Shown here piece by piece: positions 53,286 to 64,000 of a stretch of 64,000 nucleotides of DNA. The notes under the pieces were generated by a model, which had not been told where the DNA came from, did not search any database, and saw nothing but the letters and a program-made list of their open reading frames with translations. The stretch covers positions 57,926,312 through 57,990,311 of the forward strand of contig NC_087066.1 in NCBI RefSeq assembly GCF_963678635.1, in the 5' to 3' direction. The stretch's first letter is position 1; each line of letters starts with the position of its first letter. Both the position numbers and the translations under genes were made by a program. The stretch is from Symsagittifera roscoffensis. Lineage: Eukaryota; Xenacoelomorpha; Acoela; Convolutidae.

Positions 53286-55877
53286 CATATTGTTCTAGTT
53301 GGTATCATATCAGTTGTGTAAATATTTCTCTTAGCGACTCTAAGAAAACCCAATGGTTTCAGTGTCCTTTATGCGTTGATGTAAAATCTGTTATTAAAGC
53401 AACAATAGGTAACGATTTAGTGCTAGACAATTATGGTAATACAGCCATCTCAAATGTCCGAGTAATCAAGAGAGTACCAAAAGACTCGCGTGTTCCCTTG
53501 GCGGAAAGTCTGTCGGACAAAATAAATGACATCGTCTACAATGTGGAAGATGTTACAAATTGGCTAATTTTTTTAACGTCGTTCTTGTTTTTTTTTGGAG
53601 CAACCGAAAAGAAGTGGACCCAAACAGACCACAAGCATGAGCTCTTTGATAAATAAAAAAAGTTCGAGCAAATGGCGTGTCACTTCCAAAACCCCATCCC
53701 CAAGTTTCAAGCCCGCCTATGAGTGACCTCGAGCAAAGAATAAAGCTGATAAGTAGTAAACTCGATGAAGGAAATGTAAAGGGAGGAATAAATTTTGCTG
53801 CTTTGGATGACAAAATAGCTCCTTTTTCAACTGATAACTATCAAAAATTGTTGTCTAAGCATCCTCAGCGAGCCAAATTTGCAGCTCCAAATCCGGAAAA
53901 TTTGGATAGTTTTTTGTAACTGATTTCGACCTTTGAAAAGCGATAATGTCTTTTCCGAACGGATCAGCAGCAGGTCCTGATTAAATAGTTCCTCAAATTT
54001 TTAAAGATCTTGTTAGTAAGTCGAATGGCAGTGCAAGACTTAATTTTCTGAAATCGCTTACTAAGCTGATCAACCTCATTGGAGATGGCAAAATACCCGA
54101 ACCCCTAAGACCTTTATTTTTTGGCGCAAAGCTTATCACCCTCATAAAGATAGACGGAGGGTTGAGACCGATTGCCATAGGCAACACGCTGAGACGTATC
54201 GCGTCTAAATGCGCCGGAAGCAAGGCCCTCTCCGAGCGACAAAAAGTTATCGGAAACGTACAGGTAGGATGCGGTACCAAACGAGGAGCAGAAATAGCAG
54301 CACGCTCGTTTCGTAACCTAATTGATCGCGACGACAATCCAAATTGCACTGTTTGTTTAAAACTAGATTTTGAGAATGCCTTTAACACTCTAAATAGAGA
54401 AACAATGCTGAATCATGTTTATTCAAATCGCCCGAATTGTATAATTACACCCATTGCGCGTATGGTAAACCTAGTTACCTTTTTTACGGAAGCTCTGTCA
54501 TAATGTCAGAAGACGGAACTCAGCAAGGTGATCCTGAATCCCCACCCATTTTTGCGGAAACAATTGATACACTAGTCAAACAGTTGGAGTCGAAAATTAA
54601 CATCTGGTTTTTAGATGATAGAAATTTAGCCGACGACTATAAGGTAGTACTCCGTGACCTTAAAACCATTCTGAAATCGGAAAAATTTTACGGCTTGAGC
54701 TTGAACACTGAGAAGTGCAAACTTTGTTTTTTTGGGACCGACTACTATTTCACAGTATAATTCAATTTTAACACAATTTCGAAAAGTATGCCCCAAAATA
54801 AAAATAAAAACAAAAGAAGAACTCCTCATTTTAGGATCTCCAATCGGCGAACTTTACCAAAAAGAATTGCTCGACGAAAAAATTAAGGAGCTTGAAAAAA
54901 TCTCGGATGTCATTGACAAACAAGACGCCCATTATGGTTTTTACCTCCTGAAAAATTGCTTTAGCATGCCAAAACTCCTATATTTTTTGCGTTCGAGCCC
55001 TTGTTTTTTGCAAAATGATTTTTTGGAACGCTACGATAAATTACTAGGAAATTCATTATGCAAGGTCACTAACGTGAAAATGGATGATAACCGGTTTTAA
55101 CAAGCAGTTCTCCCGCAGCCAAAAGTGGCTTGGGCGTTTCTTCCGCTCGTTTACTCGCTTTACCCGCTTTCTTAGCCTCAGCAGTAGGAGCAAAAAATGT
55201 CTTGAGCAAAATCTTTAGTTTGGAGCATGTGGATGGAACCTATGATGATTGCGCTTAAACGGCGGTGTAAACTTGGAAAAATAGAAATGGCTCGGGAAAA
55301 CGAAATCCAAAAAAGTTGGACGGAGTGAATTTTTGACAGCGAAATTGCAGACTTGAAATTACGACTCGAACCAACGGACGTAAAAAGATTCAATGCGTTC
55401 CAAGATTGTTTTGGCTCCCAATGGTTGAACGTCATCCCGTGTAAAAATTTAAGGTTAGAACTGTCGAACCAACAACTCAGATTTGCGAGAGGACTTCGAT
55501 TAGGCTCAAAAATATGCGAACGGCATAAATGCGTTGACAGAAAAGACGTTACCGAGGACGGTGGGCATGGTCTTTCTTGCGTCAAAAGTGCAGGGTGATT
55601 CTGTAGGCATTCAAATCTGAATGCCCTTATAAAGCAGAGTTTATCTTCTACTCACATTCTGTCTGTTTTAGAACAACGACACCTCTACAGGACCGATCAG
55701 AAGCGACCAGACGGTTTGACGCTCGTTCCATGGGCTGTTGGTAAGCAGCTCTTGTGGGATGTAACAATAGTAGACTCCTTAGCTCCTTGTAGGATTAATG
55801 CCGAGTCTGTTTGTAACCCTGGTACGGCTGCCGCTGAAGGGGAAGAGCGAAAAAACTACAAGTATAAGATCTTGTAG
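53286..55877 (+). pseudogene. PHD-finger LINE, copy 3 (most complete)
   Basis: Half PHD finger SSWYHISC...WFQCPLC (53,292-53,375), linker, then RT: RPIAIGNTLRRIASKCAGSK, VGCGTKRGAEIAARSFRN, motif A CLKLDFENAFNTL (54,355), motif B TQQGDPESPPIF (54,523), motif C WFLDDRNLADD (54,607). The thumb is at 54,732-55,100 and a Cys/His region at 55,500-55,600. The endonuclease-like end (PDGLTLVPWAVG, GTAAAEGEERK) finishes at 55,877. Frameshifts near 54,500 and 54,735 and stops in the linker disable it. It starts abruptly in tandem-repeat DNA, so it is a 5'-truncated insertion. Confidence 0.75.
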
Positions 55878-56343
55878 ATGATGGATATCTTTTTCAACTG
55901 CTAGTTTTTGAAATTCGGGGCGCGGCGGGCCCCAGAACAGAATTTTTTTTGATTAAGCTCGGAACAATAAATAACAAGTGCTTACAATAAAAGACAAAAT
56001 AACTTTCGACAAATTTTTTTTTGTTTTCAACACTTGTATATTATGTTTTCTCGTTTCGAGTTGCGTGTTCTTATTAAAGAAACGTAACCCGTATCGATTT
56101 TAATTGAAAAAGACTCAAACACTTTTCATCTTCTTTTATCATTATCACTTCCATATCTAGAAAATTTCAAGGATTTTGACTGGAATACGTCATGACGGGG
56201 CTCCTGACTGTAACCTTGGTTACTAAGATGATTTTGATCTTCTGATTACCAAAAAAATATAAAGAAAAAAAAAATAAAAAAAAGTAAAAAAAGATGAGAA
56301 AAAAATACAATTTCTAAGTAGCGCATTCAATTTGGACTGTATG
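55878..56343 (-). other. LINE 3' end and AT-rich tail, copy B
   Basis: Matches 46,603-47,083 and 48,404-48,895. It has the GGGGCGCGGCGGGCCCC patch, AATAAA-like signals and the T-run that borders the - strand element. Confidence 0.5.
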
Positions 56344-57294
56344 GCACAGAAACTTTTTGCTCGCTCTTCACTCATCGTATCCATTGTTTTCGCCATACTC
56401 CAGAGTTTGCCATTTACGCTTTCTTATTGTTTTCTCATTTCCTCCTCTTCCTTCTCAATTAGCTTCTCGCAATCATTGCTAGTTTTTTCAATTTTTTCAG
56501 CTATTTGTTGCAATCTCTCTTTTGTTGATCTTGGCATTGTGAAGTAGTTATCAAGGCTTTCATTTTTGTTGTGATTGATTTCCCTCTTCAACTCCTCGCG
56601 ATCTTCTTGACCATATCTGAGATTCTTATCTATCTGTTCCCACTTTTCCATCAGGTCCGTCATATCCACTGGCAGTCCCTTTGAGTCCGCTGATGTTCCC
56701 ACTGCTTGAAAATTCTTGCCTTTTCCGGTCCCAGTTGTTGTCTTATCTTTATCTTTCGGCCTCATCCCCAATCTGGCTGCAATTCTCTCCATGAAGGAGG
56801 TCCTCTTTGTCTGGGATTTATCTTTTATCTTCTATGGAGTTTTACCAGTAGTCTCGTTACCATCGATTATTGGCAAGAACTCTGTTATTTTTGTCCCTTG
56901 TTCCAGGGTATTTGGCAATGGTGTTGATTCCGTCGTCTTCTTTTCTACCTCAACCTGACTATGTTCAGGTGTCTCTAAATCGATCTCTCTAACGGGGGCT
57001 TCTAGTTTCTCAAATTTTTCACCAGCTGCTTCTTTTGTCTCGTGTTGCTTTTGGTTCTTCGTGTTATCACCATTCTCACTGGAACGTGTTTTTTTTCACC
57101 TTGGTGTCATTAACACTTGTGTCAATTTCAATTTCCTTATTTTGTGCACACTTGCCATTCTCCGGTATCGACATCATTGTTTTCTTCATGTTCTCCTCAT
57201 TGAACCTGCTTATATTATCAATATGAAGGTCAGATCCATCCAATCTGGAATTCAAAGTAACTATCCGTTTCTGACATTTTTTATAGTTTTTCAT
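56344..57294 (-). pseudogene. Coiled-coil ORF1/gag-like protein, copy B
   Basis: Frames 57,294-57,076 and 56,792-56,424, joined through the shifted stretch between, give the same protein as copy A with a longer start (MKNYKKCQKRIVTLNSRLDG, then NISRFNEENMKKT). The same TAG after ETTGKTP occurs as in copy A. A coiled coil is at 56,460-56,660. Stops near 56,424 end the frame before ESVNGKLWSMAK. Confidence 0.5.
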
Positions 57295-57456
57295 TTAATT
57301 TTTACTTTTCTGGTTTTTTCTTTATTGGCTCCCCTAACTCCGTTCGCGAAACCTTGTATCCGAAAGCGCACCGAGAAAATTTTCCAAATGTTTCCTAAAA
57401 TGCTATCAAGGTTTGACCAGATCCTTCCAGTTCAATCGTATAACCAGTACGCTCTA

Positions 57457-57664
57457 ATGGGCATGTAGCCCGGAGCTATGTCAATTGGAGGCAATCTCGC
57501 AGTCATGATGTCGTAAAAACCCCCAGTACCGCCATAAAACAGTATGAATCCGTCGTCAGCTTAAGTCACATATCAGGTTTAGAAAAATAGGCCCTATAAT
57601 CATTGGCTCAAGGGTCAGACCCACTACCTCTTATGTTTTTGTACCTCTGTCTGTCAGAGCCAAT
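57457..57664. repeat. Conserved block with GGCTC hairpin, copy 4
   Basis: GGGCATGTAGCCCGGAGC and the inverted repeat ATTGGCTC (57,602) / GAGCCAAT (57,657). It lies upstream of the - strand coiled-coil gene, as copy 1 does. The AACACCC part reads AACCCCC here. Confidence 0.6.
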
Positions 57665-57729
57665 TACGTTCGCTTGAGATATGAGACATCGAGATCGTGT
57701 TACAGCTAACTTGAAGCCCTAACATTTTT

Positions 57730-58361
57730 TTCCTTGTCGGTGTATTTGAGAAAACTAGACAAAATTAGTTCATTTTAGTCGTTTCTGACGATTCGCTCAA
57801 AAATTTATCAAATGAGTTTCAGACGTCGAACAAAACTTAGCGATAGCGCATTTGACTTGTATTGACGAATTATTGAAAGTTCAGGGGTTGGAGTAAGTAA
57901 ACTTTTGTTTTTGGTTGAAAAATTTTTCATATTCACTCGACGTCACAAAATTGACATCTTTCAGCGTAGCATTTTGATCGTCCTTCTATTATAGCCGTCA
58001 AAAACCGACTAATTTATTTGCAAATAACTATTGTAATGACTAAAACAATTGATTGAAACCTTTTTGAAGGCCTTGTACTTTCCTCTTTGTCGTGTCAAAA
58101 TAAGCCCATTCTAGCCAGTTTGATGATTCGTCTGATAGTTTATCATTAGAATTTCAGAGGTCGTAGAAAATGGTCCAATAGCTTGTTTGACTCCTCTTAA
58201 CTAGTTTTTTTAAGTAGTTGAATAGAAATATCCATACTATTGTTTTTGGGTGAAAAAATTTTCTCTTCCATTCGACGTCACTAAATTGACAATTTTCAGC
58301 TCAGCGTCTCGGTTGCAAGTCTTTCACAGCTGCTTACAGCCGACACAATTACAATAGAGTA
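57730..58361. repeat. Diverged tandem repeats, copy B
   Basis: Matches 50,160-50,800 closely, with anchors near 57,940 and 58,275. Non-coding. Confidence 0.55.
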
Positions 58362-59368
58362 AGTAAAAAAGCCTAAACAAACTAATTGAAATCGGTTTGG
58401 AGTTCTAACATCTTTTGTCGTCGAAGTTTTCTCTATTTTAGTGAACGTGTCAGAATTAGTCCATTTTTAGCATTTTCTGACATTTCATCTGTAATTTTTT
58501 AGAGGATCTTACGCAAAAAAGGCTTTAATTTTTCGAAGGCCCACCAGTTAAGAAAAAAATTGCTACCTAAAAGTTTTTACAACGAGTAGGTATCGACTAG
58601 CATGTTAAAAAAACGTGTCTATCACCTTGTCGTCTTCCGTAACTTCCATTATTCCTGTGGATTTTGGGGTTGTTACCTTTGTGGTCTCTGTAAAAAAAAT
58701 TATATTCGGTCCCCACTCCCGATCCAGCAAGCCTATTTTTATGTATTTCGAGTTTGCTATATGGTCTTTCGCATTTCTGCTCTTTTTTTATTTTGGTTCC
58801 AGTCAATACTGGCTCCGGTGATTATGATGTAAACAAATCGGCGATGTTGATTATTTAGTTACAGTAATAAGAACCTTTTTGTACAATTATCAAACGCAAC
58901 CTCCATCTTAACCGACCTTTCTGTCTAACTTTCTCCCGCTAGTAGCCCCTCACTTAAGCAAAAAAACCCTCAAGCGCGATGGGTGCAAAACCACTCAAGA
59001 GAAACCCCGTTAAAACTGTTTCTAAGCTCTGCTCAAGTGATAATTTTTGCACATGTCAAATTTCGGATGTGCCGGCTAGTCAATCAATTTTTTACTTATT
59101 GACTATAGTATAATTTAGATGTCAACGATACACGAATGACCCACAGAGTGGTGATCTCTTCTTGTTGTCAAGCTGTGGTGGTCACCTTCTGGTGGCCTTT
59201 TATCCTGTGGTGTACTTTCTTGATTCCTGGGTCTTCTGTCCTCTGAACCCTTTCACTGTCCAGCTTGTCACCTTCCATTGTGAAGCTTAAAGTTTTTATC
59301 CGGAGTTCCAATGCTATCTGAATATGTTTTCAACGCCTCTTCTTTCGGGCAGTTGTTAAATACTGCTA
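58362..59368 (-). other. 1-kb stretch present only in copy B
   Basis: Copy A lacks it between 50,800 and 50,810. Two weak - strand coding traces are visible: 58,806-58,597 (69 residues, basic) and about 59,375-59,165 (NNCPKEEALKTYSDSIGTPD; then in another frame MEGDKLDSERVQRTEDPGIK). These resemble LINE ORF1 remnants by composition only. Otherwise nothing is recognised. Confidence 0.35.
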
Positions 59369-59696
59369 CTTTGGTCAAAACGATTGATCTTAATAAAATC
59401 AGTATGTTATATTATTAATTAAAATCAACGTCCGATCCATCCAAATTGGAAATCAAAGTTACTATCCGTTTTTTTAAAAATTTTTAATGGTTTTTCTCTT
59501 AATTTCTATCTTTTTCTTGTTTTTTGTTTTGTTTACTTCTCTCTTAACCGTTTTTTGTTTCTCTATTGTATCCATTAACTCGGTCAGCTAAGCTTGGTAT
59601 CCGAAATCGCACCAAAAAATTTTTCCTTCTTCTTTCTAAAACGCTATCAAGCTTCGACCAGATCGTTTCGTTTCAACCGTACCACCGGAACTCTAG

Positions 59697-59905
59697 AATG
59701 GGCATTTAGCCCGGAGCTGTGTCAAGTCGGGGCAATCCCGTAGTCATGATGTCGTGAAAACACCCAGGAGCGCCATAAAAACACTATATACAAGTCGTCA
59801 GCTTAAGTCACATATGAAGTTAGGAGAAATAGGCCCTATAACTATTGGCTCAAGGGTGAGGAATAGTACATTTTTTGTTTTGTGCCTCAATCTGTCGGAG
59901 CCAAT
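59697..59905. repeat. Conserved block with GGCTC hairpin, copy 5
   Basis: GGGCATTTAGCCCGGAGCTG, AACACCCAGGAGCGCCATAA and inverted repeat ATTGGCTC (59,844) / GAGCCAAT (59,898). The AACACCCAGGAGCGCCATAA string is exactly that found beside the LTR at 41,580. Confidence 0.6.
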
Positions 59906-60480
59906 TAGGTTGGCTTAAGACATGAGACCTCGAGGTCGTGTTATGGCTTGGAGGCTACTACCAAAATACACTCCCACTTTAGGAAAAAGCCGGCCCCAAG
60001 TCTAGGTTTTTAAATACCTAAGACGCGCAAACGCCGTTAAAAACAGTGTTATAAAGAAGAGAAAATGCCATTAGTTTTTTTCGGACAATGAAACTTTGAT
60101 CCATTTCAGATAGATCAGCCTAAAACCCGCCTTATCTCAACATAACTCTACAAAATACACTGTAGTAAATAAGAACAATGCTCATTTTTTGACTATGGCT
60201 CTAGAATCAATCAAGTAAAATAACTATGGTAACTCTAGAAGTTCTAGGGAAACGATTAGTTTTAACTCGAGTAGTTTTTTTGGTGTGGAACATTGAGTCG
60301 CTTGATTGGTCGACGGTCCCAGTCAAGGCGTTCCCTGCTCCCGAAGTAACCCTTTCGCAATCACTCTTGATATTCTCTATCCGAAACAAAACTGCTCTTT
60401 TCGAATAATTTGTCAGTTTTTCAAATTGTGAATAACAATTTGACTATAGCTTCAATTTTTTGTCCAGTTTTCCGCCATAA
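59906..60480. other. Non-coding DNA of copy B
   Basis: Matches 51,347-51,890 of copy A apart from a 45-bp extra piece near 59,985-60,030. Frames of about 60 codons on both strands are not supported by any pattern. Nothing recognised. Confidence 0.45.
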
Positions 60481-63000
60481 TGACCTCGCTTCTTCTGATT
60501 TATTTCTGACTTTTCGTTTCTGTTGCTGCGATGAACTTGAAAATGATATGTTCAATTCGAATGAGTTTCAGACTTCGTAGAAAAAAGTCGGATAGCGCGT
60601 TCCACTACTCTCAACGTGTTGTTTTAAGTAGTCTGGTAGAAAACTCCAAATTATTGTTTTTGGGTGAAAAAGTTTTTTTCATCCTTTCGACGTAAATAAA
60701 TTGTCGATATTCAGCTCAGCGTCTCGATTGCACGTCTCCAATAGCCGTTAAAAACCGACTAGTTTTAAACCAAATAAGTTCTATTATGACTAAATAAATT
60801 GATTTAAAACATTTTGAAGTCCCAACAATTTTTTCCTTAACGACTTATTTGAGAAAATTTTTGCCCATTTTAGCCATTTTGACGATTTGTTCGATAGTTT
60901 ATCAATTGAGTTTCAGACGTCTTAGAAAATGGTCCGACATCGCTTTCGACTCCTCTTAACTAGTTTTTTAAATTAGTTGGGTAGAAACATCTAATTTATC
61001 TAACATCAAACTTTCTCTTACAATTCGGAAATACAATCAAATAAGTAAAAAATGCCTAAGCAAATTGTTTAAATTCCTTTTGCAGGCCTCACATTTTTAG
61101 TCCATTCTTAAACTTTTCTGACGAATCGTCTAAAATTTTCTCAATTGAGATGGAGACGTCACGGAAAAAGTTCAATGCCTCGTTGGACTCGTATTGGCTA
61201 GTTATTGCAAGTTATGCAGTTGTAAAAACCAAATTTATGTTTTTGGGAATCAAAAGTTATCATATCTATTCGACTTCGCTAAATTGACGATTTTCAGATT
61301 AGCGTCTCGATTGCACCTCAATTACAGCCGTTTAAAACTGATAGATTTACTACCAAATAAGTATTATAAGGCCTATATAAAACGATTCAAACTTTTTTCA
61401 GTCCTAATAACTTTTTGGCGGCGCGATATTCTAGAAAACATGTCAAAATTGGGCCATTTTAGCCTTTACTGACAATTCGTCTAATATTTTATTAAATGAG
61501 ATGTGGAAATAATAGAAAAATGTTCGATAGCGCTTTCGACTCCTATTGGCTAGTTATTGCAAGCTATGCAAATGAAATCTTAAAATTATGTTTTTCGATC
61601 CAAATTTTTCACATCCGTTCAAATTTGGTAAATTGACGTTTTTGAGATGATTGTCTCGATTGCACCTCAATCACAGCTGTTTACAACCGACTAAATTATC
61701 ATTAAATAAGTTTTACAATGTCTATACAAAACGATTGAAACCAATTTTTAGGCCTACCACTTTTTTGCGTCGCGATATTTTAGAAAAAATGTCAAAATTA
61801 GGACATTTTCAGCTTTTCTGAAAAATCGTCTAAAATTTTTTAAAATGAATTTTAGACGTCATAGAAAGTTGCCCGATAGCGCTTTCGACTCCTCTTAACT
61901 AGTTCTTGTTAGTAGTTTGGTGGAAATATCCAACTTATTGTTTTTGGGTGAAAAATTTTTTTCTTCCGTTCGACGTCACTTGTTGACAATTTTTAGGTTA
62001 GCGTCTCGATTGAAAACTTTTTCACAGCTTTTTACAATTGACTGAAATATCATCAAATAAGTATTATAATGCCTTTGCAAAACAATTCATACTGTTTTTT
62101 TAGGCCTCACAACCTTTTCGCGTTGCCGTTGCGATATTCTAGAAAACGTGTCAAAATTAGGCCATTTTAGCCTTTTCTGACCACTCGTCTAAAAGTTTAT
62201 CACCTGATATTTAGACGGCATAGAAAAATGTCCGATAGAGCATTTGACTCGTTTTGACTAACTCTTCAAAGTTGTGGAGCTGTAATAATCATATTTTTGT
62301 TGGGTAAAAATTTTTTCACATTCGTTCGAAGTCACAAAAATTGACGTTTTTCCGCTCCTCGTCTCGATTGCACCTCAATCTCAGATTTTTACAACCGACT
62401 AAGGTATCGTCAAGTTAGTATTATTATGCCTATAAAAAACGATTGAAACCGTTTTTTGGGCCAGGCATTTTTTTCGTGTTTTCAGACGACATAGAAAGTT
62501 GTCCAATAATGCATTCCCATCGTATTAACTAATTTTTGAAAGTTTTGGGTTTGTAATAAGCATACTTTTGTTTTTGGGTCAAATTTTTTTCACATTGTTT
62601 CGAAGTCACAAAATTTACGATTTTCAACTTAGCGCTTTAATTGCACCTCATTCACAGCTGTTTATTGCCGAATGAATTATAATCAAATAAGTATTATGAT
62701 GCCAACACAAAGAAAATCGAAAGCATTTTGGAGGCCGAAATTTTTTTTTTCTTGTTAACGTTCTAGAAAACCTAACAAAATTAGCCAATTTTAGCCATTT
62801 CCGACAATTCGTCCGAAAGTTATTTAATTGACTTTACGACATTGTAGAAAGTTGACTGATAGCGCGTTCGACTCGTAAAAATTAGTTACTGAAATTTATG
62901 CAGTTGGTATAACCAATTTTTCGTGGGTTCAAAATTTTTTTACATCTAATCGATGTCACTATCTGGACGATTTTCAATTTAGCGTCTCGATTTTCAACTT
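60480..63000. repeat. Tandem array of a diverged 350-bp repeat
   Basis: The anchor phrase (CGACGTCAC-AAATTGACG-like, followed by TTAGCGTCTCGATTGCACC) recurs near 60,689, 61,271, 61,619, 61,972, 62,328, 62,600 and 62,954, giving steps of about 348, 353, 356, 272 and 354 within the regular part. Other shared phrases: AACCGACTA, CAAATAAGTATTAT, GTCAAAATTAGGCCATTTTAG. Units differ strongly, so the array is old. No coding frame. Confidence 0.7.
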
Positions 63001-63494
63001 TGTTTCAAATTATCCTCATCTACCAAAAGTTAGGTGAGTTGCACTCTCCAGCTTTAAAAGCAGAAGTCAGAACTAAAAATAACTGAAAGCATGAAGTGTT
63101 AACGGCCTTCATCTCTATTTCTGTCGGTCGTTTGTCATGGTATGTAAATGCTGTAGCGCAAGTGGTGCGAAGCTTTGTTTTGCTTTTCTGCTTGCTATGA
63201 AAGTTTTTTTGAGAACAAATTCAAAGTGAAGTATTATAGGTGTAATGTTCAAGTTCTTAATTAGGTGTCTATGAATGTAGTAAAGACCTGTTTTTTTTAA
63301 ACGAGAAATATTCCTGTCTACACTTGCGATTAGCTTAGCGTGTTATTACAAACCTTATTTTTTCTAGCCTAACTCGCAAATAAAAGTGTTTATTAAAATT
63401 GTTCGCCTACAGGGAAATTTCTTCTGTTCTCGGCTAGATTTGTAGCTAATGTTTGTGTTTTCTCTCATCTTCATTTTTGCAGCATTTTTTCAAT
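63001..63494. other. AT-rich DNA without recognised features
   Basis: The tandem array fades out near 63,000. I see no repeat unit, gene or RNA here. Confidence 0.5.
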
Positions 63495-63645
63495 CTGCAA
63501 AAATTATCCCTGTTCACTAACGAGGGATTACGCAGTTTGTTCCAATTATCGCCCTAATTCGTTTTTGCCTTTTCTAGGCAAAACTTCCGAGAAACTATTA
63601 CAAAATGTGCTATCAAAAAAAGTCTACTGTTGAAGCAGAATAGAA
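63495..63645 (+). pseudogene. LINE RT fragment (Jockey/CR1-like)
   Basis: Translated in two frames: KIIPVH then SNYRPNSFLPFLGKTSEKLL and QNVLSKK. This matches the IPIHKKG...NYRPISLLP...FEKL start of Jockey/CR1-type RT. One frameshift and one stop. It might come from the same family as 42,491-44,160, which lacks this part. Confidence 0.5.
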
Positions 63646-64000
63646 GTGGTTGAGTCTTTTTTAAAAGTTGTTTTGATTTTTTGCAATATGTAAGTTTGCA
63701 CTAGCCATGACAAAGTGTGTACCAGCCTTGACCTAGTACATTTTTTTTTTTTTTTTGCATGAACACTTTTTTCGCCCCAAATGTTTTTGGCTTATGTTTG
63801 TTTTTTCGCCATGGTGACGTAATATTGGATACTTTCAAGGAAACCGTATTTTTCCATACTTTTTGTACCATTTTTCTTATGATTGCATAATGTGCTTTTT
63901 TATTCAACAAGACTCTGGCTGAAACCATAGACAATTTACACTTTACATAGACACTTTTATTTGCTGTACAGTTGTGATAGCAAATGTCTTGTAATCGAGA
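63646..64000. other. AT-rich DNA without recognised features
   Basis: A T-run of about 18 bases lies at 63,740-63,757. The 77-codon - strand frame at 63,934-63,701 is low in complexity and not supported. Confidence 0.4.

Larger units (their letters stand above)
53286..61752. repeat. Composite segment B of an 8-kb tandem segmental duplication
   Basis: Matches segment A with offsets that change from about 7,460 to 8,550 because of the indels named above. Identity looks high (a few percent difference) over the coiled-coil gene and the blocks. Confidence 0.7.

Noticed and set aside
59697-59780. tRNA or tRNA-derived SINE in the conserved block
   Set aside because: A weak A-box-like string is seen but no B box, no acceptor stem and no T-arm; AGGAGCGCCA is not preceded by a T-loop.
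63701-63934. 77-codon - strand gene at the end of the window
   Set aside because: Low-complexity Lys/Asn composition over a T-run; no start context or similarity pattern.

Overview
The window is animal nuclear DNA made almost entirely of mobile elements. It contains Ty3/gypsy-type pol, non-LTR reverse transcriptases, a PHD finger, an AT-rich tandem repeat and no operon-like packing. I see no host gene, rRNA, tRNA or CRISPR array. The host species cannot be named from the sequence; an invertebrate is the likeliest guess.

Positions 1-42,490 hold two decayed copies of one giant LTR retrotransposon family, tail to tail around about 10,548-10,605. The left copy (+ strand, 1-10,605) enters the window inside RNase H. 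It continues through integrase, a GPY/F module and an acidic tail to a macro-like domain, then a spacer, a second large coding region, a 3' UTR and a complete 921-bp LTR. The right copy (- strand, 10,606-42,490, about 31.9 kb) has, in transcript order: a candidate 5' LTR (41,580-42,490), a 2.9-kb leader, gag with coiled coil, capsid and two zinc knuckles, protease, a reverse transcriptase whose catalytic core is deleted, RNase H, integrase, acidic tail and macro-like domain. After that come a huge accessory coding region (29,359-12,292) and the 3' LTR.

The accessory region is the most unusual part. Its non-duplicated parts add up to roughly 2,900 codons, largely in one frame, ending in Cys-rich segments that I cannot assign to any family. 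Near its start lies an SGNH (GDSL) hydrolase-like domain. An internal module carrying that domain has been amplified to four units in the right copy, two of them nearly identical at a spacing of 2,881 bp. The left copy has lost this module through a large internal deletion. Both copies carry many stops and frameshifts, so neither is autonomous.

Positions 42,491-45,080 are a patchwork: a Jockey/CR1-like LINE fragment split by a solo LTR of the same giant family, then a diverged gag fragment from a related element. Positions 45,340-61,740 form two tandem copies of an 8-kb composite. Each contains a LINE with a PHD finger, reverse transcriptase and a likely restriction-like endonuclease end (three partial copies in all), an oppositely oriented coiled-coil ORF1/gag-like gene, a conserved hairpin-bearing block, and diverged repeats with a period near 350 bp. 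The 350-bp array continues to about 63,000. The last kilobase holds one LINE fragment and otherwise nothing I recognise.

If one intact member of the giant family exists, the reading is: gag and pol for replication, plus a macro-like domain (possibly ADP-ribose related) and an SGNH-hydrolase polyprotein in the position where env sits in errantiviruses. That function is inference; the gene order is read from the sequence.
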